A stretch of DNA of 64,000 nt from Candidatus Acetothermia bacterium (GTDB lineage: Bacteria > Bipolaricaulota > Bipolaricaulia > RBG-16-55-9 > JANLFV01). Position numbers and translations under genes: made by a program. Each line of letters starts with the position of its first letter. The stretch's first letter is position 1. Location of the stretch: positions 77,759 through 141,758 of the forward strand of contig JANLFV010000004.1 in the NCBI GenBank assembly GCA_024653345.1, written 5' to 3'. Below the pieces are notes generated by a model that was not told the origin of the DNA, searched no databases, and worked only from the letters and a program-made list of their open reading frames with translations. Positions 9,018 to 18,429 of the stretch are shown here, piece after piece.

Positions 9018-10397
9018 ATGCACGCGGTGCGCATTCGCGGGATCTATGCGACGGCCCTGACGAACCTCCTCTCGCGGCAGGGGTTCAGGATCGTCCAGCC
9101 CTCGCGGGCGATCTGCGAGCGGTTCAACCTCGCCCCAAACCAGGAGCCCTACGACCTCGACCTCTACGACCTGGATGACCTCCAAGGGGTCTTCATCTCG
9201 GGGGAGGAGGAAGGCCTGGAGCAGTTGATCGCGGCGCTCCAGCGAGAGCTTCCCGATGCGATCGCGCGGCGGTTCGACCTCGGGCTTCACGCAGTCTACC
9301 GCGGCGTGGCCCGCTCCAGCACCTCCGAGGGGACGGTCTTCGATCTCGGCGGCATGAGCGCCCTCCTCCCCGGCGAGATCTTGGCCCCCGGGGAGACCGC
9401 ACTCGTCCAGGTCGCCGCGCTTCCCGGCCGGGGGCAAGCCCCGCTCCTGCGGCGGATGATCGGCATCCCCGGGCGATACGCGGTCCTGATCTCGACGGGG
9501 CGAATCGCCACGAGCCGCCAGATCGAGGACTACGGCGAGCGGATGCGCCTCTCCTGGCTTGGGGCAGAGCTGGCCCCCAAGGGCTGGGGGATCGTCTGGC
9601 ACACCGCCGCGGCGGGCCAGAGCCGGGCGGCCCTGGCCGAGGACATCGACCGGCTGAAGGAGCTAGCAGCCAAGCTGGACTGCCAGGAGGAGGGAGCTCC
9701 TCAACTCCTGCTGGAAGGGACCAGGGCCGCCCAGCTCGAGTTCCCGGGCGCGGCGAAGCGCCGGCTCGACGAGCTGCGGAATGAGGTGGTGCCCACTCTT
9801 GCGGGGCACCACCAGGCGAAAGCGGCCGGGAACAAGGAGGAGACCGATTTGCTCGAGCAGATGCTGAGGAAATTCGCCCGTCCGCGAGCAAAGGGGCTGA
9901 TCGCCGCCGGCCCGCTCGGCCAGGATGCCCGACCCGGCGAGGTCCTGGCGATCGAGCATGTGAAGCTCGATGGCCAGGTCCTGGTGCTCGGCCACGGGAC
10001 GGTCACGGGCCTGGCGCGAGAGGAAGGCCTCGTCGAGCTAGAGCGGGAGATCAAGGCCGGAGGGGAATACGACGGCCTCGGCATCCCTAAGGAGCCCGGC
10101 GATCGGGCGGTCACCGAGTTCACCGAGGGAAGCTGGTATTACAGGACGCGTTACTACTCGCGGACCGGGGAGCTCAAGGGGGAATACTTCAACATCAACA
10201 CGCCGATCGAGGTCTACCCAGACCGGATAAGGTATGTCGACCTGGAGATCGATGTCGCCTCCCTGCCGGGCGGTGAGCCCCGCCTCCTGGACGAGGCGAA
10301 GCTGGAGGAGGCCCTGGCCAGGGGCTGGATCACGGAGGGCTTGGCCGCGCGCGCTCGCGAGGTAGCTCGCTCCCTTCTGGAGGGCCGGTCCGGCTGA
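9018..10397 (+). CDS. FAU-1-type ribonuclease / RNA-binding protein (RNase E/G-like plus DUF402)
   Basis: 459 residues. The N-terminus MHAVRIRGIYATALT...GFRIVQPS, with DLDDLQGVFISG, is the FAU-1 signature. An S1-like insert (HAVYRGVA to GETALVQV) follows and then an RNase E/G-like catalytic half. The C-terminal part (about 325-430; FTEGSWYYRTRYYSRTGE, YFNINTPIEVYPDRIRYVDLEID) is a DUF402 domain. FAU-1 was described in Pyrococcus as an AU-rich RNA-binding ribonuclease. The family is mainly archaeal, so its presence beside F420 genes in a bacterium is notable. The target here is unknown. Confidence 0.85.
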   Translation: MHAVRIRGIYATALTNLLSRQGFRIVQPSRAICERFNLAPNQEPYDLDLYDLDDLQGVFISGEEEGLEQLIAALQRELPDAIARRFDLGLHAVYRGVARSSTSEGTVFDLGGMSALLPGEILAPGETALVQVAALPGRGQAPLLRRMIGIPGRYAVLISTGRIATSRQIEDYGERMRLSWLGAELAPKGWGIVWHTAAAGQSRAALAEDIDRLKELAAKLDCQEEGAPQLLLEGTRAAQLEFPGAAKRRLDELRNEVVPTLAGHHQAKAAGNKEETDLLEQMLRKFARPRAKGLIAAGPLGQDARPGEVLAIEHVKLDGQVLVLGHGTVTGLAREEGLVELEREIKAGGEYDGLGIPKEPGDRAVTEFTEGSWYYRTRYYSRTGELKGEYFNINTPIEVYPDRIRYVDLEIDVASLPGGEPRLLDEAKLEEALARGWITEGLAARAREVARSLLEGRSG

Positions 10398-10398
10398 G

Positions 10399-10428
10399 TT
10401 GCGATCCCCGCCGTCCTTGGAGTAGCAT
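10399..10428 (+). promoter_or_regulatory. Possible promoter of the DsbA-VKOR pair
   Basis: TTGCGA (10399-10404) and TAGCAT (10423-10428) with an 18-nt spacer, just after the FAU-1 stop. Both hexamers are only partial matches. Confidence 0.4.
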
Positions 10429-10448
10429 CTCTGGCGAAAGGAGACGCG

Positions 10449-11336
10449 ATGAGAGAGAAGAGAGGGAGATTGCTGAGCAACCCGATCCTGCTTGTGGTGA
10501 TCGGTGCGCTCCTCGTGGCGGCGGTGCTGATCGTGGCCAGCCAGTTCTCCGCCCGCCGGAACGCGGTCGTCGTCAGCCCCGAGACGGGGGCAACCCAGCA
10601 GGAGAGTGAGTTGACCCAGCCTGAGAAGCCGGTAACTCCTCAGACGATCCTCGCGGCCCAGCCGACCAAGGGCTCCCCGGACGCGCCGGTCACGATCATC
10701 GAGTTCGCCGAGTTCTACTGCCCCTACTGCGCGCGCTACCTCTGGGAGACCTACCCGAGAATCGAGAGCGACTACATCAGCAAGGGCCTAGTCAAGTATG
10801 AGTTCCGGAACCTGGTGGTCCACGGCCAGCCGGCATTGCTCACCGGCGCGGCGGGGGAGTGCGCCCAGCAGCAGGGCAAGTTCTGGCCGTTCCACGATCG
10901 GCTCTTCGAGACCGTCTTCCCCGGGAAGAATGTCAGCCAGTCGAAGGTCCTCGGCCTCGCCGACCTCAAGGGAGTCGCGGCGGCAGTCGGCCTGGACACG
11001 GCTCAGTTCAACCGCTGCCTCGAGGGCTACGACACGAAGTTCAACAGCTGCTACTTTGACTACAACAACTGCACCGGAGCGGGGACGGACGAAGAGAGCT
11101 GCGCTGAGGCGTTCAATGCCTGCCTCACGGCCAACGAGATGTTCCAGAGGCTCCTCGAGGATCAGGAAGACCTCGGCCAACTGATCGAGAATCTGCCGGC
11201 TGAGGAGCAGGCCCAGGCCCAGCGGATCGGGACGCCCACCTTCTTCATCAACGGTCACATCTTGATCGGGGCCCAGCCCTACGAGAGCTTCAAGAGGGTG
11301 ATCGACCGCGAGCTCGCGCGGGTCCAGGGCCAGTAA
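10449..11336 (+). CDS. Membrane-anchored DsbA-family thioredoxin-fold oxidoreductase
   Basis: 295 residues. One N-terminal membrane anchor (residues 11-31), a Pro/Gln-rich linker, then a DsbA-type thioredoxin fold with the active site CPYC at 91-94 and the cis-proline loop in IGTPTFFINGH near the end. It probably oxidises cysteines in exported proteins. A helical insert between the two halves of the fold carries several extra cysteines (about residues 178-226: NRCLEG, FNSCYFDYNNCTG, EESCAEAFNACL), which is not usual for DsbA. It sits 9 nt upstream of a VKOR gene, the natural electron acceptor for such an enzyme. Confidence 0.9.
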   Translation: MREKRGRLLSNPILLVVIGALLVAAVLIVASQFSARRNAVVVSPETGATQQESELTQPEKPVTPQTILAAQPTKGSPDAPVTIIEFAEFYCPYCARYLWETYPRIESDYISKGLVKYEFRNLVVHGQPALLTGAAGECAQQQGKFWPFHDRLFETVFPGKNVSQSKVLGLADLKGVAAAVGLDTAQFNRCLEGYDTKFNSCYFDYNNCTGAGTDEESCAEAFNACLTANEMFQRLLEDQEDLGQLIENLPAEEQAQAQRIGTPTFFINGHILIGAQPYESFKRVIDRELARVQGQ

Positions 11337-11345
11337 CTGCTGGAG

Positions 11346-11780
11346 ATGAAGGGAGCAGCGCCGGTGCGGCTGGTGATCAGCCTCCTAGCCTTGCTCGGGC
11401 TCGGGGTCTCCGCCTACCTGGCTTACGAGCACTTCTGCGGCCCGATCGTCTGCATCGGCTCAGGCTGCGCCATCGTCAATGAGTCGGTCTACTGCCGGAT
11501 CTTCGGGGTCCCGCTCTCGGTCCTCGGCCTGCTCAACTACGCCCTGATCCTGGGGCTGGCCATCGCCAGCCTCCGGGTGAAGAACCCACTCTCGAGTTGG
11601 CTCCACCTGGGGATCTTCGGCCTGGCTCTCAGCGGGACGATCTTCTCCGCCTACCTCACTTATCTTGAATTCGCGGTGATCCGGGCCTTCTGCACCTGGT
11701 GCGTAGTCTCGGCCGTGACTATCACCGCAATCTTTGCCCTCTCCTCCCTGAAGTTGACAGACCCCCGCAGGGGGGATTAG
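11346..11780 (+). CDS. Vitamin K epoxide reductase (VKOR) family disulfide-generating membrane protein
   Basis: 144 residues, four membrane segments. The redox motif CTWC (116-119) lies in the last helix region, and the loop cysteines C41 and C50 (CAIVNESVYC) match the VKOR pattern. It reoxidises DsbA-like proteins and passes electrons to quinone, replacing DsbB. Location directly behind the DsbA-like gene indicates a functional pair. The abundant cysteines in the exported protein at 55154-55987 make a disulfide system relevant here. Confidence 0.93.
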   Translation: MKGAAPVRLVISLLALLGLGVSAYLAYEHFCGPIVCIGSGCAIVNESVYCRIFGVPLSVLGLLNYALILGLAIASLRVKNPLSSWLHLGIFGLALSGTIFSAYLTYLEFAVIRAFCTWCVVSAVTITAIFALSSLKLTDPRRGD

Positions 11781-11813
11781 GATCGGCCAGCAACCGAGAG
11801 AGGGGTGGGGTAG

Positions 11814-13115
11814 ATGAAGGTGTGGAGGGTTCTTCTAGGCCTGTGGGCTATCTTGGTTCTGGGGGCCACGGCCGGGGCCAGTCCGGTCGCTTCCATTCAA
11901 GGGATCCAGCCGCTCGGGGAGGACGAGGTTGTGACGATCGTGAACAGCGGCTCCGAGCCGCTCGATCTCAGCGGCTGGCGGCTGGAGAGCAGCAACTCCC
12001 TGGGGCAGGAGGTGAAGGAGACCTTCTGGTTCCCGCGCGGCTGCCTCCTCGATCCCGGGGATGCCTTGCGGATCCACTCCGGCCGCGCGGCCCGGGGCTG
12101 GTCGGGCGCGAGCTGTGCGACCGGCGAGCTCGGCTGGTTGCCGCTCGAGGTCTGGAATGATAAGGCCGATGTGGCCTGGCTCCGGGACTCCGCGGGCGAG
12201 CTGGTCGATCTTTATACCTATACCATCGGTGAGGAACCCCCAAGGCCCGCGCCGGTCCTCAACCCGGGCGAGAAGGCTGAACTAGCCGGGCCTCCGCTGA
12301 GTGGCTTCCCCTGCCGCCTGCCCGAGCCTCCGAGCGCACCGTGGTGTCTGCCTCGCTGCATGATCCCGAGCTGCTGCGTCGTGAGGGTCATGCTCGAGTC
12401 GGTCGAACTGGTCTTCAACCGCGGCGTGGGCGAGAACTGGCGGTTCTTCGCCTCCGCCGGCTCGATCGAGCCGGAGGTCTCTCCCCAGGCCCTGCCCCAG
12501 CTCCTCTACGAGGAGGTCTTCAAGGGCGAGACCTTCGTCCAGTTCGGGGCCGGGGCGGTCGAGCAGGATCTCCGGCCCGATCGGGGCTGGGTCCAGCAGG
12601 AGCTGAGGCTCTGCTGCCCCTTGAGCCCGCTTGAAAGGCCGGTCGCGCTCGAGGTCTATGTCCGGGAGAACGAGCCCTGTTGCTCCAACTGCGTGGCCCT
12701 GTGGCGGTTCACCTTCAAGGTCACCGTCGAGCCGTTCACCTGGGCGAAGGCAGCTCCCCCGCCGCCCCGCGCCGAATTCTCGATCACCCCCGCTGGCGAC
12801 CGCCGGGTCGGGGAGGTCGTGGTCCTCGACGGCTCGCCCTCCACGGGCGAGGGGCTGAGCTACGCCTGGGACCTCGACGGGGACGGCCAGGCCGATGCCG
12901 CGGGCCTCCGGGTCGAGCACCGCCTCTCCCGGGAGGGGATGAACCTGGTCACCCTCACGGTAGCCGACCGGCTGGGGCGGACCGATTCGCTCACCAAGGG
13001 CATCAGGGTCGTGCCCACCGGCGGAAGGGAGGAGGGGCTCGACCTCGGGCTCTTCTGGCTCACCCTCCCGGCCCTGGCGGTCGGCTACTTCCTAGCAATG
13101 GCCTTTCGAGGGTAA
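11814..13115 (+). CDS. Surface protein with lamin-tail and PKD domains and C-terminal membrane anchor
   Basis: 433 residues. Signal peptide (residues 1-23), then a lamin-tail-like (LTD) domain (about 25-140: VTIVNSGSEPLDLSGWRL, ADVAWLRDSAGELVDLYTY). A middle domain contains Cys pairs (PRCMIPSCCV, PCCSNCVALWRF). A PKD domain follows at about 320-400 (VVVLDGSPSTGEG, YAWDLDGDGQADA). The last 25 residues form a hydrophobic helix ending in RG. It probably stands on the outer face of the cell membrane. Function is unknown. Conserved cysteines may be substrates of the DsbA-VKOR pair upstream (inference). Confidence 0.8.
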   Translation: MKVWRVLLGLWAILVLGATAGASPVASIQGIQPLGEDEVVTIVNSGSEPLDLSGWRLESSNSLGQEVKETFWFPRGCLLDPGDALRIHSGRAARGWSGASCATGELGWLPLEVWNDKADVAWLRDSAGELVDLYTYTIGEEPPRPAPVLNPGEKAELAGPPLSGFPCRLPEPPSAPWCLPRCMIPSCCVVRVMLESVELVFNRGVGENWRFFASAGSIEPEVSPQALPQLLYEEVFKGETFVQFGAGAVEQDLRPDRGWVQQELRLCCPLSPLERPVALEVYVRENEPCCSNCVALWRFTFKVTVEPFTWAKAAPPPPRAEFSITPAGDRRVGEVVVLDGSPSTGEGLSYAWDLDGDGQADAAGLRVEHRLSREGMNLVTLTVADRLGRTDSLTKGIRVVPTGGREEGLDLGLFWLTLPALAVGYFLAMAFRG

Positions 13116-13133
13116 AGCCCGCGCGAAAGGCGG

Positions 13134-13162
13134 TTGAAAAGCCCTCCCCGAGCTGCTATCTT
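13134..13162 (+). promoter_or_regulatory. aspS promoter
   Basis: TTGAAA (13134-13139), 17-nt spacer, TATCTT (13157-13162) preceded by TGC. The aspS ATG lies 29 nt downstream with Shine-Dalgarno taggagga. Confidence 0.65.
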
Positions 13163-13191
13163 TGGCCGAGCGGCCGACTTTAGGAGGAAGG

Positions 13192-14961
13192 ATGAGGACG
13201 GGCTACTGCGGGGAGTTCTCCGCCCGGGATGCGGGAAGGGAGGTCGAGCTCTGCGGCTGGGTCCACCGCCGGCGGGACCTGGGCGGGATCACCTTTATCG
13301 ACCTCCGCGACCGCTCGGGGCTCATCCAATTGATCTTCAATCCCAATCAAGGCGAGGCCCATCGCCTCGCCCGCGCGCTCGACCGTGAGGATGTCATCCA
13401 GGTCAAGGGGATCATCGGCAAGCGGGCCGCGGGGAACATTAATCCGAACCTCCCCACCGGCGAGATCGAGGTCGAGGTCCGCGAGCTCCGGCTCTTGAAC
13501 AAGGCCCGGCCGCTCCCCTTCCAGATCCAGGACGAGGTCGAGGCCCGCGAGGAGACCCGGCTCGAGTATCGCTACCTCGACCTCCGCCGGCCGAGGATGC
13601 GCTGGAACCTCCTCCTCCGGCACAAGGTGATCCTGGAGATCCGGAAATTCCTCGACGCCCGCGGCTTCATCGAGGTCGAGACCCCGATGCTCACCAGGTC
13701 CACCCCCGAGGGGGCAAGGGACTACCTGGTCCCGAGCCGGACCTTCCCCGGGCGGTTCTTCGCCTTACCGCAGTCCCCACAGCTCTTCAAGCAGATCCTG
13801 ATGATCGCCAGCTTTGATAGGTATTTCCAGATCGCCCGTTGCTTCCGGGACGAGGACCTCCGGGCCGACCGCCAGCCGGAGTTCACCCAGCTCGACCTGG
13901 AGATGGCCTTCGTCAGCCAGGAGGAGATCTTGGCCCTCGTCGAGGAGCTGGTCTGCCACCTCTTCCGGGAGGCCCTGGGGCAGGAGCTCGAGCGGCCCTT
14001 CCCCCGGCTGAACTATCAGGAGGCCCTCGCCCGCTTCGGGAGCGATAAGCCCGACCTGCGCTTCGGGCTGGAGATCCGCGAGGCCTCCGACCTCTTCGCG
14101 GGGAGCGCCTTCCGGATCTTCCGGGAGACGGTCGAGCGCGGCGGGCTCGTGGCCGGGCTCGCTGCCCCCGGTTGCGCTCGCTACTCCCGCCGGGAGCTGG
14201 AGGAGCTAGAGAGGCTAGCGAAGGGCCTCGGGGCCAAGGGGCTCGTCTCGCTCAAGCTCGCCGCGGAAGGGGTCGAGTCGGCGATCGCCAAGTTCCTCAG
14301 CCCCGAGCTGGTCGCCGCTCTCCGGGAGCGGTTCCAGGCCGGGCCGGGGGACTTGATCCTCCTTGTGGCCGATGAGCCCCGCCGGGCGAGGGAGGCCCTC
14401 GGCGGCCTCCGCCTGGAGCTGGGGCGGCGGGAGGGGCTGATCTCCGGTGGCTGGAAGCTCCTCTGGATCGTCGAGCCGCCGCTCTTCGAGCTGGACGAGC
14501 AGGGAAACATCACCAGCACCCATCACCCCTTCACCATGCCCAAGGCCGAGGACCTCGGACTTTTAGAGCGGGAGCCGCTCGCGGTCCGGGCCGACGCCTA
14601 CGACCTGGTTTTGAACGGCGCGGAGATCGCCGGGGGCTCGATCCGGATCCATCGCCGGGACCTCCAGGGCCGGATCTTCAAGCTCCTCGGCCTCTCGGAA
14701 GCGGAGGCGGAGGAGAAGTTCGGCTTCTTCCTCCGGGCCCTGGAGTATGGGGCCCCGCCGCACGGGGGGATCGCCTTCGGCCTGGACCGGCTGGTGATGC
14801 TCCTGGCCGGTGCGGAGTCGATCCGCGAGGTCATCGCCTTTCCCAAGACCCTCACGGCCTACTGCCCGCTCACGGGCGCTCCCGCGCCGGTGAAGGAGAG
14901 CCAGCTGGAGGAACTGGGCATTGAGCTCCGGAAGGAGTCGCCGGCTAGAGGAGCAGCTTGA
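13192..14961 (+). CDS. aspS: Aspartate--tRNA ligase
   Basis: 589 residues, bacterial-type AspRS. An OB-fold anticodon-binding domain at the N-terminus ([26 protein letters not shown]) is followed by class II motif 2 ([18 protein letters not shown]), a bacterial GAD insert (about 290-410), the STHHPFTMP loop and motif 3 ([13 protein letters not shown]). I chose the ATG at 13192 over an upstream in-frame TTG at 13162 because it has a strong ribosome-binding site and the upstream codon overlaps the promoter's -10. Whether it also charges tRNA-Asn cannot be told from the sequence alone. Confidence 0.97.
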   Translation: MRTGYCGEFSARDAGREVELCGWVHRRRDLGGITFIDLRDRSGLIQLIFNPNQGEAHRLARALDREDVIQVKGIIGKRAAGNINPNLPTGEIEVEVRELRLLNKARPLPFQIQDEVEAREETRLEYRYLDLRRPRMRWNLLLRHKVILEIRKFLDARGFIEVETPMLTRSTPEGARDYLVPSRTFPGRFFALPQSPQLFKQILMIASFDRYFQIARCFRDEDLRADRQPEFTQLDLEMAFVSQEEILALVEELVCHLFREALGQELERPFPRLNYQEALARFGSDKPDLRFGLEIREASDLFAGSAFRIFRETVERGGLVAGLAAPGCARYSRRELEELERLAKGLGAKGLVSLKLAAEGVESAIAKFLSPELVAALRERFQAGPGDLILLVADEPRRAREALGGLRLELGRREGLISGGWKLLWIVEPPLFELDEQGNITSTHHPFTMPKAEDLGLLEREPLAVRADAYDLVLNGAEIAGGSIRIHRRDLQGRIFKLLGLSEAEAEEKFGFFLRALEYGAPPHGGIAFGLDRLVMLLAGAESIREVIAFPKTLTAYCPLTGAPAPVKESQLEELGIELRKESPARGAA

Positions 14962-15056
14962 CCAGCCGTCCGCGCAGGAGTCGTGGATTCGGCTCTGGAG
15001 GCGGGGCCGGCAAGCCCTGGAGCAGGGGCCTCAGTTATGGCCTCCCCTGATTCTGC

Positions 15057-15062
15057 TATAAT
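15057..15062 (+). promoter_or_regulatory. Extended -10 promoter of the DUF4129/MoxR cluster; leaderless
   Basis: TATAAT preceded by TGC, 8 nt before the ATG at 15071 and without a ribosome-binding site. The -35 region is poor, as expected for an extended -10 promoter. Confidence 0.6.
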
Positions 15063-15070
15063 CGGGTAGC

Positions 15071-15955
15071 ATGCTACATTGGGCACGGGAGCGGAAGTTA
15101 GTGATCCTCGTCCTCGCCGCGGCCCTCGCGGCAGCGGTCCTCATCCTCGCGCCCAGCCTCTCCCAAGTCCGCTTTGAAGCGGGCAGGCGGCTCTTCCCCG
15201 GTCAGGGGGATCTCCCCCCTGGCGCCAAGGGGACGGGGCTCAACCTCGACCTCTTCTGGCAGGTGGCCATGTGGACTCTGGTGATCCTCTTCCCGTTCTC
15301 CATCATCGCCGCGTTCATCTGGCCGGAGAACTTCAAGTATGCTCTGATTCGGTCCGTGGTCCTTGTCCTCTTCCTCGGGATGCTCTTCTTCTCCATCCGG
15401 GCACTCAAGGACTTCCTCGAGCAATTACTCAACGCGCTGGACAACTTGAGGGCCGGAGGGCTCGGGGCCGGAGATGCCCCGGGGCTAGGGGAGACCCCGC
15501 TCAACTCGGTCCGCGCCCCTCGTTGGTCGATCTTCCCCTTCCTCCTTGCCGGGCTGGGGCTGCTGGCCCTGGCCGGGTGGCGGCTGAGGCGGTTCTGGCG
15601 TCGAGGGCGAGCGGATCGACCTCTTCTGGAGGTAGCGGCCGCGGCGCGGAGGGCGGCGGAGGAAGTAGCAGGAGGGGGAGATCTCCGGAACGCCATCCTC
15701 CGGTGCTATCGTGAGATGAGCCGCCTGCTGAGCGAGCAGCGGCATGTCCCGTTTCCCAGGGCGATGACGGCTCGGGAGTTCGAGGAGCGGCTCCGTGCCG
15801 TCGGGGTCCAGGACGAGCATGTCGGGCAGCTATCGCGGCTCTTCGAGCTGGTCCGCTACGGCGGGCGGGCGAGCGGGCCGCGGGAAGAGGCAGAGGCGCT
15901 CGACTGCCTCCGGGCGATCGAGCGGGCCTACAGCCTGAGGGAAGCAGCGGGATGA
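15071..15955 (+). CDS. Membrane protein with C-terminal DUF4129 domain (copy 1)
   Basis: 294 residues. Membrane segments at about 10-30, 64-85, 92-115 and 158-175, then a cytoplasmic DUF4129 domain (about 200-294; ILRCYREMSRLL, MTAREFEERL, LFELVRYGGR). DUF4129 domains usually occur with MoxR ATPases, DUF58 proteins and transglutaminases, in systems thought to act on envelope or complex maturation. It is the first gene of a six-gene overlapping cluster, and its stop overlaps the start of its own paralogue (ATGA). Confidence 0.82.
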   Translation: MLHWARERKLVILVLAAALAAAVLILAPSLSQVRFEAGRRLFPGQGDLPPGAKGTGLNLDLFWQVAMWTLVILFPFSIIAAFIWPENFKYALIRSVVLVLFLGMLFFSIRALKDFLEQLLNALDNLRAGGLGAGDAPGLGETPLNSVRAPRWSIFPFLLAGLGLLALAGWRLRRFWRRGRADRPLLEVAAAARRAAEEVAGGGDLRNAILRCYREMSRLLSEQRHVPFPRAMTAREFEERLRAVGVQDEHVGQLSRLFELVRYGGRASGPREEAEALDCLRAIERAYSLREAAG

Positions 15956-16824
15956 CAGCCCTGGGAAGGCAGCGGTTGGCCGTCCTCTCCCTAGCCCTGG
16001 TCTTCGTGGTGACGCTCCTGGTCCTCGCCGCTTCACTCACGCGGCTCGAGTTCGCCCCAGGCCAGACCTATTCCCTCCCTTCTCGCGCGGGACGGGCCTC
16101 GGACAATCCTCCGCCTCTGCCCAGCAACCGCTGGATGGACTATCTAAACATGATCTTCTGGGCCCTGGCCGCGCTGCTCCTCGTCGCTGCGCTCGTCGCG
16201 GCAATCCTCTCCAAAGAATACCGGAAGGAGCTTCTCCTGACCGCGCTGGTCTGCCTAGTCCTCGCCGTCGGGTTCTACTCCTTCCTCCACGAGCGTGCCC
16301 AGCCTAAGCCGATCGAGCCCCCGCCCGAGGAAGCGCCCCTGCAGTTGCAGGAGCCCCCGGTGGCGGCCCCCGTCGAGCCGGTGAACCCGCCCCGCTGGAG
16401 CCCGTTTCTGCTGTTCCTCGTCCTTCTGGGGATGGCCGGGCTGCTCGGCTGGCGGTTCCTGCCCCGCTTCTGGCAACGGCGTGAGGGCAGCCTCGAAGGC
16501 TTGGCCGGGCTGGCAGGCGCGGCTGCCGCCCAGCTTCGCGGCGGCGCGGCCGTCCGAGACACCGTCTTGCGCTGCTACGCGGAGATGAGCGAGCTTCTGG
16601 GGAAGCGGGAGCAGATCCCGTCGGGCCTGCGGAAGTGCCTCACCCCCCGGGAGTTCGAGCGCCTTCTGGAGCGAGCGGGCGTCCGGAGCGAGCATGTCGC
16701 TCGCCTCTCCCGGCTCTTCGAGAAGGTCCGCTATGGCGGGAGGCGGACCGGCCCTGAGGAAGCGGGGGAGGCCATCTCCTGCCTGGAGGCGATCCAACAG
16801 GCTTATGGACGAGAAGCGACGTAG
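15952..16824 (+). CDS. Membrane protein with C-terminal DUF4129 domain (copy 2)
   Basis: 290 residues, paralogue of the preceding gene. It has the same plan: one N-terminal membrane segment, two in the middle (about 60-85 and 90-108), one near 148-168, then DUF4129 (VLRCYAEMSELL, LTPREFERLL, LFEKVRYGGR). A Pro/Glu-rich linker (about 118-145) separates the membrane part. Strong similarity to copy 1 in adjacent position points to tandem duplication followed by divergence. Confidence 0.82.
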   Translation: MTALGRQRLAVLSLALVFVVTLLVLAASLTRLEFAPGQTYSLPSRAGRASDNPPPLPSNRWMDYLNMIFWALAALLLVAALVAAILSKEYRKELLLTALVCLVLAVGFYSFLHERAQPKPIEPPPEEAPLQLQEPPVAAPVEPVNPPRWSPFLLFLVLLGMAGLLGWRFLPRFWQRREGSLEGLAGLAGAAAAQLRGGAAVRDTVLRCYAEMSELLGKREQIPSGLRKCLTPREFERLLERAGVRSEHVARLSRLFEKVRYGGRRTGPEEAGEAISCLEAIQQAYGREAT

Positions 16825-17488
16825 AGGGCTCTACATCCTGGGGCTGAGCGCGGCTGGCGTGGCGCTCCTCGCCGCCGTGCTCACTCTGGTGGCGGGGGAG
16901 TTCGTGCGCGAGCGGCTGATTCAACCCCTGCTGGTCACCTTCCAAGCAATCGGAATCTACCTGCGCGCTGTCCCGCAGCTCGGGATCTGGCTCTTCGCGC
17001 TCCTGCTCTTTGTGCTCCTCGGTTCTTACTTCCTCCGTGGCCTGAGGCGCGAGCCGACGCGCCGGGAGAAGCGCGCAAAGAAGGTCGAGCCTCGGCCGGG
17101 GTTGATCGCTGACCTGGTGAGGCGGATCGAGCTCGGCCAGCACGGGGAATACTTCAAGTGGCGCCTCCGACGGGAGTTGCGGGACTTCGTCGTTGACCTC
17201 CTCTCTTGGCGCGAGGAGATCTCCACCGAGGAGGCCCTCGAGGCCATCCGCGCCGGGGTGTGGACGAGCGACCCGCGGGTCAGGGAGTTCTTCCAGCGCG
17301 GGTTCGAGCGGCGTTACACCTCGCTCGACTGGCTGCGGGGGCTCTTCAACTCGCCCTGGGGGCGGCGGGACAGCTCATTCGAGCAAGACCTGGCATTTGT
17401 CGTCGGCTATCTCGAGTCATTCGCGGCCGGCGCTTCCGCCGGGCCGCGGAAGGCTCTGGCAAAGCGAGGGAGGGCTAGATGGAGCTGA
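16805..17488 (+). CDS. Membrane protein of the MoxR/DUF58 cluster, family not recognised
   Basis: 227 residues. Membrane segments at about 9-30 and 58-78, then a basic linker and a soluble C-terminal domain with many charged helices (LSWREEISTEEALEAIRAG, FFQRGFERRYTSLDWLRG). The ATG at 16805 lies inside the end of the preceding gene (20-nt overlap), and its own end overlaps moxR by 10 nt. This fits tight translational coupling. I do not recognise the family. By position it may be a further membrane partner of the MoxR ATPase. Confidence 0.75.
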   Translation: MDEKRRRGLYILGLSAAGVALLAAVLTLVAGEFVRERLIQPLLVTFQAIGIYLRAVPQLGIWLFALLLFVLLGSYFLRGLRREPTRREKRAKKVEPRPGLIADLVRRIELGQHGEYFKWRLRRELRDFVVDLLSWREEISTEEALEAIRAGVWTSDPRVREFFQRGFERRYTSLDWLRGLFNSPWGRRDSSFEQDLAFVVGYLESFAAGASAGPRKALAKRGRARWS

Positions 17489-18429
17489 AAGAATTGAGCG
17501 AGCACTGCTCGAGGATCATCGCCGAGGTGGAGCGGGCGGTCATCGGGAAGCGCTCGATGCTGGAGCTGGTCCTGATGGGCATCCTCTCCGGCGGCCATAT
17601 CCTCTTCGAGGACTACCCCGGCCTGGCCAAGACGCTCACGGCCAAGTCGTTCGCCGCGGCACTCGGGCTGGAGTTCAAGCGGATTCAGTTCACTCCGGAC
17701 CTGTTGCCAGGTGATGTGACCGGGACGCACATCTACAACCAGAAGACTGGGGAGTTCGAGCTGAAGCGGGGGCCGATCTTCGCCAACATCGTCCTGGCCG
17801 ACGAGATCAACCGGGCCCCGCCGAAGACTCAGGCCGCGCTCCTCGAGGCGATGCAGGAGTATCAGGTCACGCTCGAGGGCGAGACACTGAGGCTCCCCGG
17901 GCCGTTCATCGTGATCGCCACGCAGAACCCGATCGAGTATGAGGGGACCTTCCCGCTCCCGGAGGCCCAGATCGACCGGTTCCTCGTGAGGCTGGAGGTC
18001 GGCTACCCCGGCCACCGGGAAGAGGTCGAGATGCTCCGCCGGCGGCGGGGCCGGAAGGCGGATGAGGTCCAGCTCGACCCGGTCACGACCGGGGCGGAGA
18101 TCATCGAGATGCAAGCGGCCCTGGAGGGCGTCTACCTCGATCCCGACATTGAGGACTACATCGTCTCCTTGGTCGAGGCCACCCGCCAGGACCCGCAAGT
18201 CTATGTCGGGGCATCGCCGCGGGGCTCCCTGGCCTTGATGAAGCTCTCCCGAGCCCGCGCGGCCCTCGATGGTCGGGACTATGTCCTCCCGGACGATGTG
18301 AAGGCCGTGGCCAAGCCCGCGCTCGTCCACCGGCTGATCCTCAAGCCGGAGCTGTGGATGCGGGAGCTCGCGGCGGAAGAGGTGGTCGAACGGGCCCTCG
18401 CCACCGTCCCCGTCCCTAAGGTCGACTGA
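17479..18429 (+). CDS. MoxR family AAA+ ATPase
   Basis: 316 residues. The MoxR-type P-loop appears as DYPGLAKTLTAK (about residues 40-51), Walker B as VLADEINRAPPKTQAALLEAM, and sensor 1 as VIATQNPIEYEGTFPLPEAQ. MoxR proteins act as chaperone-like ATPases with DUF58 and VWA partners. Length and motif order are normal. Ribosome-binding site ggagggctag. Its TGA overlaps the DUF58 ATG by one base. Confidence 0.95.
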   Translation: MELKELSEHCSRIIAEVERAVIGKRSMLELVLMGILSGGHILFEDYPGLAKTLTAKSFAAALGLEFKRIQFTPDLLPGDVTGTHIYNQKTGEFELKRGPIFANIVLADEINRAPPKTQAALLEAMQEYQVTLEGETLRLPGPFIVIATQNPIEYEGTFPLPEAQIDRFLVRLEVGYPGHREEVEMLRRRRGRKADEVQLDPVTTGAEIIEMQAALEGVYLDPDIEDYIVSLVEATRQDPQVYVGASPRGSLALMKLSRARAALDGRDYVLPDDVKAVAKPALVHRLILKPELWMRELAAEEVVERALATVPVPKVD

